Counted from the first letter of the stretch, positions 27,017-36,446 are shown. The stretch is DNA of 64,000 bases from [Flexibacter] sp. ATCC 35208 (GCF_001975825.1 NZ_MTKN01000015.1:30810-94809); one strand, 5' to 3'. Made by a program: numbers and translations. Notes: generated by a model not told the origin, from the sequence alone.

Positions 27017-29785
27017 TTATAATTTGAATTTTACACCCAGCAGGTAGTTTGCACCATAAGTATCTTTACGAACAAATGTGTTCTTGCCCAATGTCTGGTA
27101 AGGCACACTGCCTGTGATACCACTTGCAGTATAAGGTTGTCTGATCTCCAGTTCGTAAGGTGTATTCAGGATGTTGTTCACCTTCGCATACACAGCGAAA
27201 CGCTTGCAGAATCTCTTTTCGATAGAGAAGTCCATCTGCGTAAAACCTTTCTGCCAGATATCGTTATCCAGGAACTGTGATACGGTGTTGATCCTTCTGC
27301 TGGTATAACCCAGTGCCAGCTGTGCGTTCAGACCCAGTTTGTTGTCATCTTTGAACAACAGGGAAACGTTTGCCACGTGTGCAGATTGGCCCTGCAGTGG
27401 TCTAGTCTGATCTACCTGTTTCTGAGAAGTACCGGTAGTTGTGCTATAATATAATGTCTTCGCAGTAGTGATCGCAGAGTGTGTATACGTGTAGTTTGCT
27501 CTTACACCGAACTTGCGCAGGTATTTGGTTACATCCAGTTCAAAACCGTAGTTGCTGGCTTTACCAAAGTTGTCCGGCATGTAGTATACATTGGTACCTA
27601 CGTTTTCCAGTGCGTATTCAATTGGGTTGTTCAGTCTCTTGTAGAATACACCTGCCAGTAACTGATCCAGTCCTTTGGGATAGTATTCATAACGGAGGTC
27701 AAAGTTATCGGCAGTAGTTCTCTTCAGGTTAGAGTTACCTTTCTCCTGGTAGTCAGCATCCGGATCGCCACCTGTGTGTGGGATCACTTCGTAGAAGTTA
27801 GGACGGCTGATAGCAGAGTAGTAAGATAAGCGAACTGCCTGATGCCTGTCGATAGTGTATTTCAGCAAACCACTTGGCAATACGTCGTAGTAGTTGATAG
27901 AACCGGTTTTGCCGGAAACCGTTTTAGGTACGGCACTGTTCCAGTTCAGTTCAGTATGCTCATAACGGGCACCACCTGTCAGTTCTATTTTGCGCCAGGT
28001 GATCTTTGCCATTGCATACCCCGCACCTACGTTTTCAGTAGCGTCGTAGTTGAGCGCATTGGTAGAAGTACCTTCGCCATTGAATACGGTGAAGTTGTTA
28101 TTATTGATATTGCCGTCGTAAGTCTGTGTGCTTGGATCGGTAGGACGCAGGGTGTATGCATCGTACGTACTGGTCCTGGTTTTGTTGCGGTACATACCAC
28201 CTACAGACCAGTCAACCTTTGCATCTGCGATATCAGTTTTATAAGTGAAGTTCAGGTAACCGGCTTTGTCCTGGTCTGAGTTGCGGGTGAACTCACGGGT
28301 AGAAGTACCATCCAGGTATAGTGGAGATTGTACCAGTGCACCTGTCGTTGCATCCTTGCTTACACCGGTAGTTAGGCTCAGGGTCGCTTCGTCAGGTCTG
28401 TTGTCAGAAGCTTTGCTATATACAGCGGACCAATCCATGTGCAGGCGTGGCGCGATCTCGTGGTTACCACTCAGGGTTGTGTTGAAGATCTGCTGTACAT
28501 CGTGGTAAGTTCTGTAGCTGTTGCTGATACGCCCCGTTCCTTCGCCGGTACGGCCCAGGATCAGGTTGGTGTCTGACTTACTTCTGAATTCATTCTTCGC
28601 CAGGTTCATGTAGGCTACATATAATTTGATCTGGTTCCTGTCATTCAGTTTCAGGTCAAATTTGGTATGCAGGCCACTACGCTGCTGCTGGATAGAGTAA
28701 TTCCTGGATTCGATGCTGGTTACTTTTGCATCGCCGTTGTTCATGTCTGTTTCAGTATCGAAGAAAACAGAGTTTACATTACGGTAGTTATTCTGATAGC
28801 TACCTGCTACGATAATACCCAGTTTATCTTTCCATACACGACCACCTGCAGACAGGTTGAAGAGGGTATTGATCGGATTCTGTTTGGTATTGTAAGTGAA
28901 GGCGCTGTTTGGAAAATCCTTCATGGTAGCCTGATAACCTGCAGCGTTGGTAGCACGTGGAGATGCATCCAGACTAGCGCTGTGATTGAAGGTCGTGAAG
29001 TCCTGATGTGCAAATTTATCTGCATAACCCACAGCGGCATTTGCCCGGATGGTGAGTTGATCAGGTGCATCTTTCATCACCATATTGATCGCACCACCAA
29101 TCGCATCGCCTTCTCTGTCTGGCGTGAGAGATTTGATCACTTCCAGTCTGTCCAGCAGGTCAGCAGGGAAGATATCCAGTGGTACGTAACGGTTTTTATT
29201 GTCAGGGCTTGGGATCTTGATACCATTTACGAGGGTGTAAATGTACCTTTTGTCCATACCTCTGATGATCGGGTACTGGCCTTCACCATTGGTGCTTCTT
29301 TCCAGAGATACGCCGGAGATACGCTGAGAAACGTTGGCTACGGAGAGGTCAGGAGAGATTTCGATGGTTCTGGCAGCAACGGAGTTCATGACTACGTTGG
29401 CTCTTCTGTCGGCCTGCATGGCGGAGGCGGCAGTCGTTTTATCGTGCTTGCCGGAGATGTCTACGGCATGGAGCGCGCGTTCTTCTTTTTCCAGCGATAC
29501 TTTCAGCGGTGCGCCGGCAGAGATGGTACCGGAGAAATGTTTATATCCTACATATTTTACATGTACAGGGTAAGTACCTCCAGGAAGGTTTCTAAAAATG
29601 AAGGAACCATTGAGTCCGGAAACTACAGATTGTTGTTTTCCTCCGGCTTCGATAGTGATGCTGGCACCTGATAAAGGGTCGCCGGAAAGTTGATCAATAA
29701 CCTGACCAGTCAGACTGATCTTTTGAGAAAAGGCTGAAAGTGTCCCAACAATCAGCATAATGAAAAGAAAGAATTGTCGCTTCAT
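27017..29785 (-). CDS. TonB-dependent receptor with carboxypeptidase-like N-terminal domain
   Basis: A 922-residue outer-membrane receptor. Signal peptide (QFFLFIMLIVGTLSAFSQ), then a carboxypeptidase-D regulatory-like domain (about 20-105: LTGQVIDQLSGDPLSGASIT), the plug (NVSQRISGVSLERSTNGEGQ, YPIIRGMDKRYIYTLVNGI, LTPDREGDAIGGAINMV) and a long barrel ending VRKDTYGANYLLGVKFKL. It heads the operon with the beta-helix lipoprotein and the histidine phosphatase. The ATG at 29785 begins the signal peptide; upstream in-frame codons do not look like protein. The ligand is inferred to be a phosphate ester or its product. Confidence 0.88.
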   Translation of the reverse strand: MKRQFFLFIMLIVGTLSAFSQKISLTGQVIDQLSGDPLSGASITIEAGGKQQSVVSGLNGSFIFRNLPGGTYPVHVKYVGYKHFSGTISAGAPLKVSLEKEERALHAVDISGKHDKTTAASAMQADRRANVVMNSVAARTIEISPDLSVANVSQRISGVSLERSTNGEGQYPIIRGMDKRYIYTLVNGIKIPSPDNKNRYVPLDIFPADLLDRLEVIKSLTPDREGDAIGGAINMVMKDAPDQLTIRANAAVGYADKFAHQDFTTFNHSASLDASPRATNAAGYQATMKDFPNSAFTYNTKQNPINTLFNLSAGGRVWKDKLGIIVAGSYQNNYRNVNSVFFDTETDMNNGDAKVTSIESRNYSIQQQRSGLHTKFDLKLNDRNQIKLYVAYMNLAKNEFRSKSDTNLILGRTGEGTGRISNSYRTYHDVQQIFNTTLSGNHEIAPRLHMDWSAVYSKASDNRPDEATLSLTTGVSKDATTGALVQSPLYLDGTSTREFTRNSDQDKAGYLNFTYKTDIADAKVDWSVGGMYRNKTRTSTYDAYTLRPTDPSTQTYDGNINNNNFTVFNGEGTSTNALNYDATENVGAGYAMAKITWRKIELTGGARYEHTELNWNSAVPKTVSGKTGSINYYDVLPSGLLKYTIDRHQAVRLSYYSAISRPNFYEVIPHTGGDPDADYQEKGNSNLKRTTADNFDLRYEYYPKGLDQLLAGVFYKRLNNPIEYALENVGTNVYYMPDNFGKASNYGFELDVTKYLRKFGVRANYTYTHSAITTAKTLYYSTTTGTSQKQVDQTRPLQGQSAHVANVSLLFKDDNKLGLNAQLALGYTSRRINTVSQFLDNDIWQKGFTQMDFSIEKRFCKRFAVYAKVNNILNTPYELEIRQPYTASGITGSVPYQTLGKNTFVRKDTYGANYLLGVKFKL

Positions 29786-30073
29786 TGTAGCAGTTTTAAA
29801 AAGCTGCTGCAAGTTGAATAAAGGTGCGTTTGAAACCGAAAAACAGGCGTGAACAAAATGTAACAGCGTGAACAGGAGCGTATACAAGACGGCAACAAGG
29901 CGTTTTAAGTAATTGAAAATCAACACACACATTCTACATTAACAAATTGTTACCGTAACAGGGGCGTAGCATAATTAGTTGCATTTGTCTACGGCAAAAG
30001 ATGTATTCGGAATTTTGATTGTAAAAAATCCGGAGATTTTTACCTTCATAGCAGGTCGTTTTAATCCGCTTTG

Positions 30074-31633
30074 TTATAGCGAATGAATAAAAGCTGATAA
30101 GCTTTCGCCCTCATCCAAACCTAACTTTTTACGCAACCTATACCGGCTTACCCGCAAACTATCGGGAGAAATTGCCAGCAAAGTGGCCATATCTTTTGAG
30201 TTCATATTGAGTTTTATAAGCGCTGCCAACCGTACATCATTATGACTCAGATCTTCCTTTTTCTTCCGGAGACTGGCAAAGAAATCCTGGTGGATCTGTT
30301 CAAATACATCCCGGAATTCATTCCAATACTCATCGTGATTAAAACTCACATTGATCTGTTGGAGCACGTGTTGAATCTGTTTCTTCTGATCCCGTTTATC
30401 ATCTTTCGCCATTACCTCCAGTTTTCCCTTCAGTTCTTCCAGCAACTGGTTTTTCTGGATCATGTGGAGGGTATTGGAGGCCAGTTCCTTTCCTTTTATC
30501 TCCAGTTCCTGTCTTAATTTATCTTCCTGCAGGTCTTTATTTTCCAATGCTGTCTGCATCAGTTGCTGCTGTGTGGCATGCATTAACCGCTGCCGGCTCA
30601 GGACCATGCGGCCTAATACCAATAATAATATAATAACAACGATGGTCGCGATGGTGATAATGATGTGGATATCCCGGGTATGTTCCAGCCCAATGATCTC
30701 AGCATCTTTTTTATTAATATCAAATAAGACACTGAGAAAGGCGGTCTGCCGGTTATTTTCCAAGGAGTATATATCGATGGTGGCTTTGCGGGAGAGTTCT
30801 GCGTATAAATAAGCGCTGTCTTTTTGCTGCATGAGGGCGTAAGTTTTACCTAAATCCCTGTAAGCGGCGCCTTTTTCATAAAGGTCATTGGTTTTTTCTG
30901 CCAGCAAAAGTGCTTCCCGGGTACGAATGAGGGCTTCATTGTATCGGCCTGTCTTGCGGAAAATGTCTCCGAGGTTATTGAGCACTTCGATGCTGGCTAC
31001 ACTTTCGTGTTCCTGTTCATAGAGGTCATAGGCATGACTATAATAATAATATGCGGAGTCGAATTTTGCGAGGTCTTCATAAATACTACCGATATTCTCA
31101 TAGATCTTGGCCATCCCCTGCTTCTTGGCAAGGCTGCTATATTGCAATAAAGCCTTGCGCTGGTAAGAAAAAGCACTGTCATATTTAGCGCTTTTCTCAT
31201 ATAAGTGCCCTATTTTTCCATAGGTCACTGCCAGTCCTTCACCATCTCCGGATTGCTTATAGATAGATAAGGCCTCGTCATATTCTTTACGGGCGATGGG
31301 GATCTGCCTGTTATAATAATATAAGATACCCATATCATTCAGGTTGGCAGCGAGCAGGTCTTTCCGGTTTTGTTCACGGAAGATCTTGTCGGCCTTGAGA
31401 TGATATTCCAAAGCTTGTGGATAATTGCCCAGGTAATAACAGATATTACCCATCTTTTGAAGAGAGATGCCGGTGGTGACATGATCTTTTTCTTCAATAG
31501 ATTTACTATACACTTCCTTCAATTTCAAAAAGGCGGAGTCGGGAAATTCCAGCGTAGTCTGTTCCGATTGATCTACCTCCTGTGCAAATGCACTGTTCAC
31601 TGCCAATAATAAGCACAATAAGAAAATACGCAT
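30074..31633 (-). CDS. TPR sensor with membrane segment and LuxR-type HTH
   Basis: A 519-residue one-component regulator of a Bacteroidota-specific layout: signal peptide, about six tetratricopeptide repeats (residues 35-290, e.g. GNYPQALEYHLKADKIF, GRYNEALIRTREALLLA), one membrane helix (about 327-350, IITIATIVVIILLLVLG), a coiled coil (KLRQELEIKGKELASN) and a C-terminal helix-turn-helix (MNSKDMATLLAISPDSLRVS, RYRLRKKLG). It is likely periplasmic on the TPR side with the DNA-binding domain inside. It sits 288 bases upstream of the receptor/phosphatase operon on the same strand and is the obvious candidate regulator. Confidence 0.8.
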   Translation of the reverse strand: MRIFLLCLLLAVNSAFAQEVDQSEQTTLEFPDSAFLKLKEVYSKSIEEKDHVTTGISLQKMGNICYYLGNYPQALEYHLKADKIFREQNRKDLLAANLNDMGILYYYNRQIPIARKEYDEALSIYKQSGDGEGLAVTYGKIGHLYEKSAKYDSAFSYQRKALLQYSSLAKKQGMAKIYENIGSIYEDLAKFDSAYYYYSHAYDLYEQEHESVASIEVLNNLGDIFRKTGRYNEALIRTREALLLAEKTNDLYEKGAAYRDLGKTYALMQQKDSAYLYAELSRKATIDIYSLENNRQTAFLSVLFDINKKDAEIIGLEHTRDIHIIITIATIVVIILLLVLGRMVLSRQRLMHATQQQLMQTALENKDLQEDKLRQELEIKGKELASNTLHMIQKNQLLEELKGKLEVMAKDDKRDQKKQIQHVLQQINVSFNHDEYWNEFRDVFEQIHQDFFASLRKKKEDLSHNDVRLAALIKLNMNSKDMATLLAISPDSLRVSRYRLRKKLGLDEGESLSAFIHSL

Positions 31634-31671
31634 ACTGATGGCAAAGAAACACCTTTAATATTAAGTAATTG

Positions 31672-32706
31672 TTAAGGCTTACTATTCAGGATATCCCTGA
31701 TCATTTTACGGATTTCCAAACTTACCTGGGCACTCTTTTTTAATTCTGTTTTTGTGAAGATAATGCCTGCTACCTGGTGTACTTCATCCTGCCACGGATG
31801 GGTACCAAAAGCACCGGGACTGCTTGTTTCCAGTATTTTTCCATCAGTGCTTACCACATCAATCCAGTTGCCGATACCATAGCGTACCGGTTTTTCCGGC
31901 TGGGGAGAAAAAGGATTTCGGGGGTAAGGGGTGTTCTCTATTGCTGCACCATTTGTCTGGTCCTGTAGCATGGTAGCGATGGCGGCTTCGCTTAAGACCC
32001 TTCTATTATTATAGACGCCTTTGTTCACAATCATTTCAAGGAAGTGTAGGTAATCAGCAGCCGATGTTCTCACCCCACCGGCAATCATTGGATTACGAAA
32101 GCTCATAATAATATAATTCGCATTCATATCACAGGGGTTCCCTATTTTCTCATTGAAGAGTGCCTGCCATGATTTGCCGGATACCACTTCTGCGATTCTA
32201 CCGGCCACCTGCATACTTACGCCGCCATAGTTAAAGTAGGTACCTGCAGGATGAATCATATCAACATAAGCGGCAATGGAATCGACCGCTGTTTCGAGGG
32301 TCATAAAAGGCCTGCCTTCATAGTGCTGATCGCTATTGCCGGGGAAACCGGAGGTGTGCGAGAAGAGCTGGCGAATGGTGATATGCCCTTTGTGATATTT
32401 TGTAAAAATGGGCAGGTATTTGCCGACAGTATCTGTCAGGGATAATTTTCCTTCATCTACCAATGACAGGATCACGGCCCCAGATAACCATTTGGAACAG
32501 GAAGCAATGAGTCGTTTATCATCTACACGCAGGCCCAGTTCTTTTTTATAAATGACCTTTCCATTTTGGGATACCATTACGGCTACGCCATTATCATAAG
32601 CAGCTGTATGCGCTTCGATAAATTTATCGACAGCAGAGAAATCGTATTGTTGCCCACAGACGATCGTACTGTACAGGCAGAGTAGGATAATCAGTATTTT
32701 GCTCAT
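31672..32706 (-). CDS. Secreted serine hydrolase, beta-lactamase/EstB-like
   Basis: A 344-residue protein with signal peptide (ILIILLCLYSTIVCGQ) and the class C fold. The nucleophile motif SCSK is present. The second motif, normally YxN, reads YGG (TYFNYGGVSMQVAGR), and the C-terminal strand motif is THPW in GAFGTHPWQDE rather than HSG/KTG. These changes suggest an esterase or transacylase rather than a beta-lactamase. It is 38 bases upstream of the TPR-LuxR gene on the same strand. The ATG at 32706 starts the signal peptide. Confidence 0.75.
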   Translation of the reverse strand: MSKILIILLCLYSTIVCGQQYDFSAVDKFIEAHTAAYDNGVAVMVSQNGKVIYKKELGLRVDDKRLIASCSKWLSGAVILSLVDEGKLSLTDTVGKYLPIFTKYHKGHITIRQLFSHTSGFPGNSDQHYEGRPFMTLETAVDSIAAYVDMIHPAGTYFNYGGVSMQVAGRIAEVVSGKSWQALFNEKIGNPCDMNANYIIMSFRNPMIAGGVRTSAADYLHFLEMIVNKGVYNNRRVLSEAAIATMLQDQTNGAAIENTPYPRNPFSPQPEKPVRYGIGNWIDVVSTDGKILETSSPGAFGTHPWQDEVHQVAGIIFTKTELKKSAQVSLEIRKMIRDILNSKP

Positions 32707-32843
32707 AGTTCGAAGGTACATGATCAACGAGGTCTGCTATTATTTTTCCCCGCGAAGCTGTTAAATTCCACCCTGAATTTCGTTTTCTTACAATACAGCC
32801 TCCTGTGAAAGTTGGAATTTTGAGTAATAAAAATACAAACAAT

Positions 32844-33686
32844 ATGATTCTGATTACAGGCGCTACCGGCAATATCGGTACTGAACTCGCAAAACAACTG
32901 GCTGCACAAGGGATTGCATTTCGTGCATTGGTAAGGTCTCCTAAAACCATTGAAGGGGCAGAGACTGTCATTGGAGATATGAGTAATAAAAATAGCCTGG
33001 TAAAAGCATTGCAGGGTGTAGAAAAAGCGTTTTTATTAACCAACTCATCTGAAGAAGCAGAACAGTTACAAAGTAATTTCGTGGAGGCCGCTGTTGAAGC
33101 GGGGGTGCAACACATCGTAAAACTCTCCCAGTTTGCAGCAGCCAAAAACTCTCCGGTTCGGTTCTTGCATTATCATGCGGCAATCGAAGAAAAGATCATT
33201 CAATCTGGTATGGCCTATACTTTTTTAAGACCTAACTTATTTATGCAGGGGTTATTAGGCTTTGCAGATCTGATCAAACATACGCATCAGTTTTATGCAG
33301 CTATTGGCGATGCTGCAATTAGCCTGGTCGATATCAGGGACATTGCAGCAGTAGCGGCGATTACCTTGACCCAACCCGGGCATGAAAATAAGATCTATGA
33401 TCTGACAGGACCGGCTGCTATTACCCATGCAGAGATGGCAGCGTATTTATCGGCAGCGACCGGGCAGCAGATTTCGTTTGTAGATGTACCTGCGGCAGCC
33501 ATGCGCCCTGCATTGATACAGGCAGGTTTTCCGGAGTGGCAGGCAGATGGCTTGCTGGAAGATTATGCACACTATGCAAGAGGGGAAGCAGCAGGAATCA
33601 GTGCTGCAATTGTTGATGTAACAGGCCTCCCTGCCCGCGATTTTGCTTCATTTGCCAATGGGTATGCCACGTTTTTTGCCGCATAA
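32844..33686 (+). CDS. NmrA-like NAD(P)H-binding protein (quinone oxidoreductase type)
   Basis: A 280-residue atypical SDR. The Rossmann motif TGATGNIGTELAKQLAAQG lies at the N terminus, followed by NSSEEAEQLQSNFVEAAVEA, IVKLSQFAA and RPNLFMQ, as in QOR2/NmrA-like reductases that bind NADPH and either reduce quinones or sense redox state. No classical YxxxK is seen in the standard place. The ATG at 32844 is chosen because it begins directly with the Rossmann strand. It is divergent from the serine hydrolase. Confidence 0.82.
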   Translation: MILITGATGNIGTELAKQLAAQGIAFRALVRSPKTIEGAETVIGDMSNKNSLVKALQGVEKAFLLTNSSEEAEQLQSNFVEAAVEAGVQHIVKLSQFAAAKNSPVRFLHYHAAIEEKIIQSGMAYTFLRPNLFMQGLLGFADLIKHTHQFYAAIGDAAISLVDIRDIAAVAAITLTQPGHENKIYDLTGPAAITHAEMAAYLSAATGQQISFVDVPAAAMRPALIQAGFPEWQADGLLEDYAHYARGEAAGISAAIVDVTGLPARDFASFANGYATFFAA

Positions 33687-33735
33687 TTCACCGCCATTTT
33701 TAGCTGTTTCACCCGGATTATCGCGGGTTGTTTTC

Positions 33736-33769
33736 CCTGTATGCATGACCTTTATAGCATGCATACAGG
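33736..33769 (+). promoter_or_regulatory. 12-bp perfect inverted repeat over the sterol desaturase start
   Basis: CCTGTATGCATG (33736-33747) and CATGCATACAGG (33758-33769) are perfect inverted repeats around a 10-base loop. The annotated ATG (33741) lies in the left arm and an alternative in-frame ATG (33759) in the right arm, so the hairpin would hide both. Confidence 0.5.
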
Positions 33770-34526
33770 ACATTACAGAGGCGGCATATTGATCTTTCTG
33801 GCAATATTGATCATTGCAGAAATCATCTGGAGCTGGAAGAAAGATAAAAAAGCTTACCAGTTGGATGAGACGATCACTAATATTTTAATACTGGTAGGGT
33901 TTCATTTATCTAAATTGATCTTTGCCGGGTATCAGTTGTGGATCTTAGGATTTGCAACGGATCTTGCTCCTTTTCATTTGCCGCATACGTGGTATACTTT
34001 CATACTTACTTTTATTGTGGCTGATTTCATCTATTACTGGTTTCACAGGACCTCTCATCACTGGGCACCGTTATGGGCCTTTCATCTTATTCATCATTCA
34101 TCACCGTTGATGAACCTCACAGCGGCTTACAGGCTGAACTGGTTCAGTGCATTGATCAGTCCTTTATTCTTTGTACCTGCAGCATTGATTGGATTACCGC
34201 CCGATTTTATTGTTCTTTCCTATGCGTTGAATTTATTGTACCAGTTCTTTTTGCATACGGAAGCTGTGGGTAAACTGGGCCCAATTGAAGGAGTACTCGA
34301 TACACCTTCTGCACACCGGGTACATCATGGCACCAATCCCCTTTATATTGATAAAAATTTCGGCGGTGTGTTCATGATATGGGATAGGCTCTTTCATACT
34401 TATCAACCGGAGACAGAGAAAGTCCGATATGGATTAACAACCGGGTATATCAGTAAGAATCCTTTTGTACTTGTCTTTTACGGCTTCATTGCTTTATTCA
34501 GTCATAAACTAAAATTAAAACCATGA
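33741..34526 (+). CDS. Sterol desaturase / fatty acid hydroxylase superfamily protein
   Basis: A 261-residue membrane di-iron enzyme. About four hydrophobic segments flank the histidine clusters HRTSHH, HLIHHSS and HRVHHG, with a further His in LHTEAVG; together these are the eight-His diiron site of the family. Known members hydroxylate or desaturate lipids or sterols using O2. Start: ATG 33741, with 33759 as an alternative. The stop overlaps the next start by four bases (ATGA), so it is coupled to a small Asn/Arg/Gln-rich protein. Substrate unknown. Confidence 0.85.
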   Translation: MHDLYSMHTGHYRGGILIFLAILIIAEIIWSWKKDKKAYQLDETITNILILVGFHLSKLIFAGYQLWILGFATDLAPFHLPHTWYTFILTFIVADFIYYWFHRTSHHWAPLWAFHLIHHSSPLMNLTAAYRLNWFSALISPLFFVPAALIGLPPDFIVLSYALNLLYQFFLHTEAVGKLGPIEGVLDTPSAHRVHHGTNPLYIDKNFGGVFMIWDRLFHTYQPETEKVRYGLTTGYISKNPFVLVFYGFIALFSHKLKLKP

Positions 34527-34828
34527 AAAAAACCATCGTTCTATTATCAATGTGCATCAGTTCATTGGCCATAGCGCAAACAGTTCCGCAAACGAACAGG
34601 GCTAACCGTCAGGCAACTGCTACACAGAATGCGACTAACAGACAATCTACCCGTACTTCAAATACTGCCAACAGACAGGCCGCCACTGCCGATGGTGTTG
34701 TGACAAAAGAAGAAGCCAAACAAACGGCAACGACTAATAGCGCTAACAGGCAGGCTGACCGTACGACAAATAGAAGTAACCGTGCAGCTACTGTGCAACA
34801 AAACAGGAATAACAGAAGAAATCATTGA
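34523..34828 (+). CDS. Small exported Asn/Arg/Gln/Thr-rich repeat protein
   Basis: A 101-residue protein with a signal peptide (TIVLLSMCISSLAIAQ) and a mature part made almost wholly of the repeated motif (A/T)NRQ(A/S)T with variants (TNRQST, ANRQAA, ANRQAD, SNRAAT). Seven NR pairs occur; the mature protein is basic and contains no hydrophobic core. Probably disordered and periplasmic or surface-bound. It overlaps the sterol desaturase gene by four bases and ends at a terminator. Function not known. Confidence 0.65.
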   Translation: MKKTIVLLSMCISSLAIAQTVPQTNRANRQATATQNATNRQSTRTSNTANRQAATADGVVTKEEAKQTATTNSANRQADRTTNRSNRAATVQQNRNNRRNH

Positions 34829-34833
34829 TATCC

Positions 34834-34867
34834 AAAAGGGGATGCTCACCACATCCCCCCTTTTTTT
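34834..34867 (+). terminator. Terminator after the desaturase operon
   Basis: Stem GGGGATG / CATCCCC with a 7-base loop followed by a run of seven T. Confidence 0.8.
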
Positions 34868-34972
34868 AGTAATTTTTTTTAGTAACAAAATAATAACCCT
34901 CCTTCCAATCCCTCCTCCCCGCTAAATACCGTAAATTTCCAGTTTGGTAAACCCTCATAAAAACCCAACGTA

Positions 34973-36337
34973 ATGAAAAGCCATCTGTCGTATCGCCTGC
35001 TATATATATTAGCAGCAGCACTTATCGTCGCATCCTGTCAGAAAGAGCAAGCCCCTACTCCTATCGCTAACAAGGAGAAAACTGTAGCAGCAGTTACCGC
35101 AGCTGCCACTACTACCTTAAGCGAGTCTTTCGAGTCCGGCACTAAAACCGCCTATACAGTTGGCAACGTTACGCTCAGCAGTGGTAGCTGGAGCCTCAAC
35201 GACGCCCTCCTTGGCACACTGTCTACCGATGCGAAGAACGGTTCCCAGTCCGTTCGTATCCGCAACACCGGTACCCTCGATATGAACTTCGATGCTACCG
35301 GCGGGGCTACAACTATCTCCATTGCACACGCTGTATTCGGCTCTGATGGCAGCAGTACATGGCAACTCTGGATCTCTACCAACAGTGGCAGCTCCTACTC
35401 ACAGGTAGGCAGCACTGTGACCACTTCATCCACGACCCTGTCTACTGCAACCTTCACCGTGAGCGTTACAGGCAGCTACCGACTCTCTATCCGCAAAGTA
35501 TCTGGCGGTACCAACAGGATCAACATCGATGATGTAGTTGTATCCACAGGTACTTCTACCGGCGGTGGCGGCACCGGTGGCACTACCGGCGATAACAGTC
35601 ACCTGCTGTTAGGTAACCCAAGTGGTGCTGTAGCCAGCTCTGTGTACACTACCAATTACCTGTACGATGCTACTTACTACATCGAATCTTACAACAGTGT
35701 AAGAGGTACACCCAATTGGGTTAGCTGGCACCTGAACAGTTCTGACATTGGCAGCACTTCGCGTCAGGATGATTTCCGTGCTAATACTGCATTGCCTTCC
35801 GGCTGGTACCAGGTAGGTTCTACCAGTTATTCCGGCAGTGGTTTTGATCGCGGTCACAACTGTCCTTCAGGTGACAGAACTTCTTCTGTTGCTGCGAATT
35901 CTTCTACCTTCCTGATGACCAACATGATTCCACAGGCACCGAATAATAATCAGGTTACCTGGGAAGGTTTTGAATCTTACATCAGAACCCTCGTGAGCGC
36001 AGGCAATGAGTGCTACATCATCATGGGTAGCTATGGTACAGGCGGCACCGGTAGTAGCGGCTCTGCCTCTACGATCGATGGTGGCAATGTAACTGTACCA
36101 AGCAATGTATGGAAAGTAGTAGTGGTGCTTTCTAATGGTAACAGTGACCTGAGTCGAATTTCCACCACTACAAGGGTGATTGCGATCAATACGCCGAACA
36201 ATAACTCTATTGGCAGTGACTGGAAGAGCTATCGTACCAGCGTAGACGCTATTGAATCAGCTACCGGATATGATCTGCTCTCAGCTGTATCTACCACTAT
36301 ACAGTCAACGATCGAAGCGCAGGTTGATAACCAGTAA
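34973..36337 (+). CDS. Two-domain DNA/RNA non-specific endonuclease lipoprotein
   Basis: A 454-residue lipoprotein (lipobox IVASCQKE). Residues about 45-195 form a beta-sandwich module (SFESGTKTAYTVG ... INIDDVVVSTG) like the C-terminal module of the DUF5689 lipoprotein at 1466. A Gly/Thr linker follows, then the NUC1 nuclease domain (about 205-454) with DRGHNCPSGDRT and MIPQAPNNNQ. It is a paralogue of the nuclease at 7461 with an added binding domain. It likely degrades extracellular DNA/RNA at the cell surface. Transcribed alone and ended by a hairpin. Confidence 0.88.
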   Translation: MKSHLSYRLLYILAAALIVASCQKEQAPTPIANKEKTVAAVTAAATTTLSESFESGTKTAYTVGNVTLSSGSWSLNDALLGTLSTDAKNGSQSVRIRNTGTLDMNFDATGGATTISIAHAVFGSDGSSTWQLWISTNSGSSYSQVGSTVTTSSTTLSTATFTVSVTGSYRLSIRKVSGGTNRINIDDVVVSTGTSTGGGGTGGTTGDNSHLLLGNPSGAVASSVYTTNYLYDATYYIESYNSVRGTPNWVSWHLNSSDIGSTSRQDDFRANTALPSGWYQVGSTSYSGSGFDRGHNCPSGDRTSSVAANSSTFLMTNMIPQAPNNNQVTWEGFESYIRTLVSAGNECYIIMGSYGTGGTGSSGSASTIDGGNVTVPSNVWKVVVVLSNGNSDLSRISTTTRVIAINTPNNNSIGSDWKSYRTSVDAIESATGYDLLSAVSTTIQSTIEAQVDNQ

Positions 36338-36412
36338 TTTCATTGATAAGAGAGGGAGGCACTGAGCAATTTATTAATTGAAAATGTCTCCGCCTGGTAT
36401 CAAATTTTAAAA

Positions 36413-36440
36413 GGGGGTATCATCTATTTGATACCCTCTT
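36413..36440 (+). terminator. Terminator after the second nuclease gene
   Basis: Stem GGGTATCA / TGATACCC around CTATT, ending in CTCTTGTTCTTT; it lies just before the tandem array. Confidence 0.65.
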
Positions 36441-36446
36441 GTTCTT

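Noticed and set aside
28667..29671. 334-codon frame on the plus strand opposite the TonB receptor
   Set aside because: Antisense shadow of the receptor gene; composition rich in Cys, Val and Ile without any recognisable motif.
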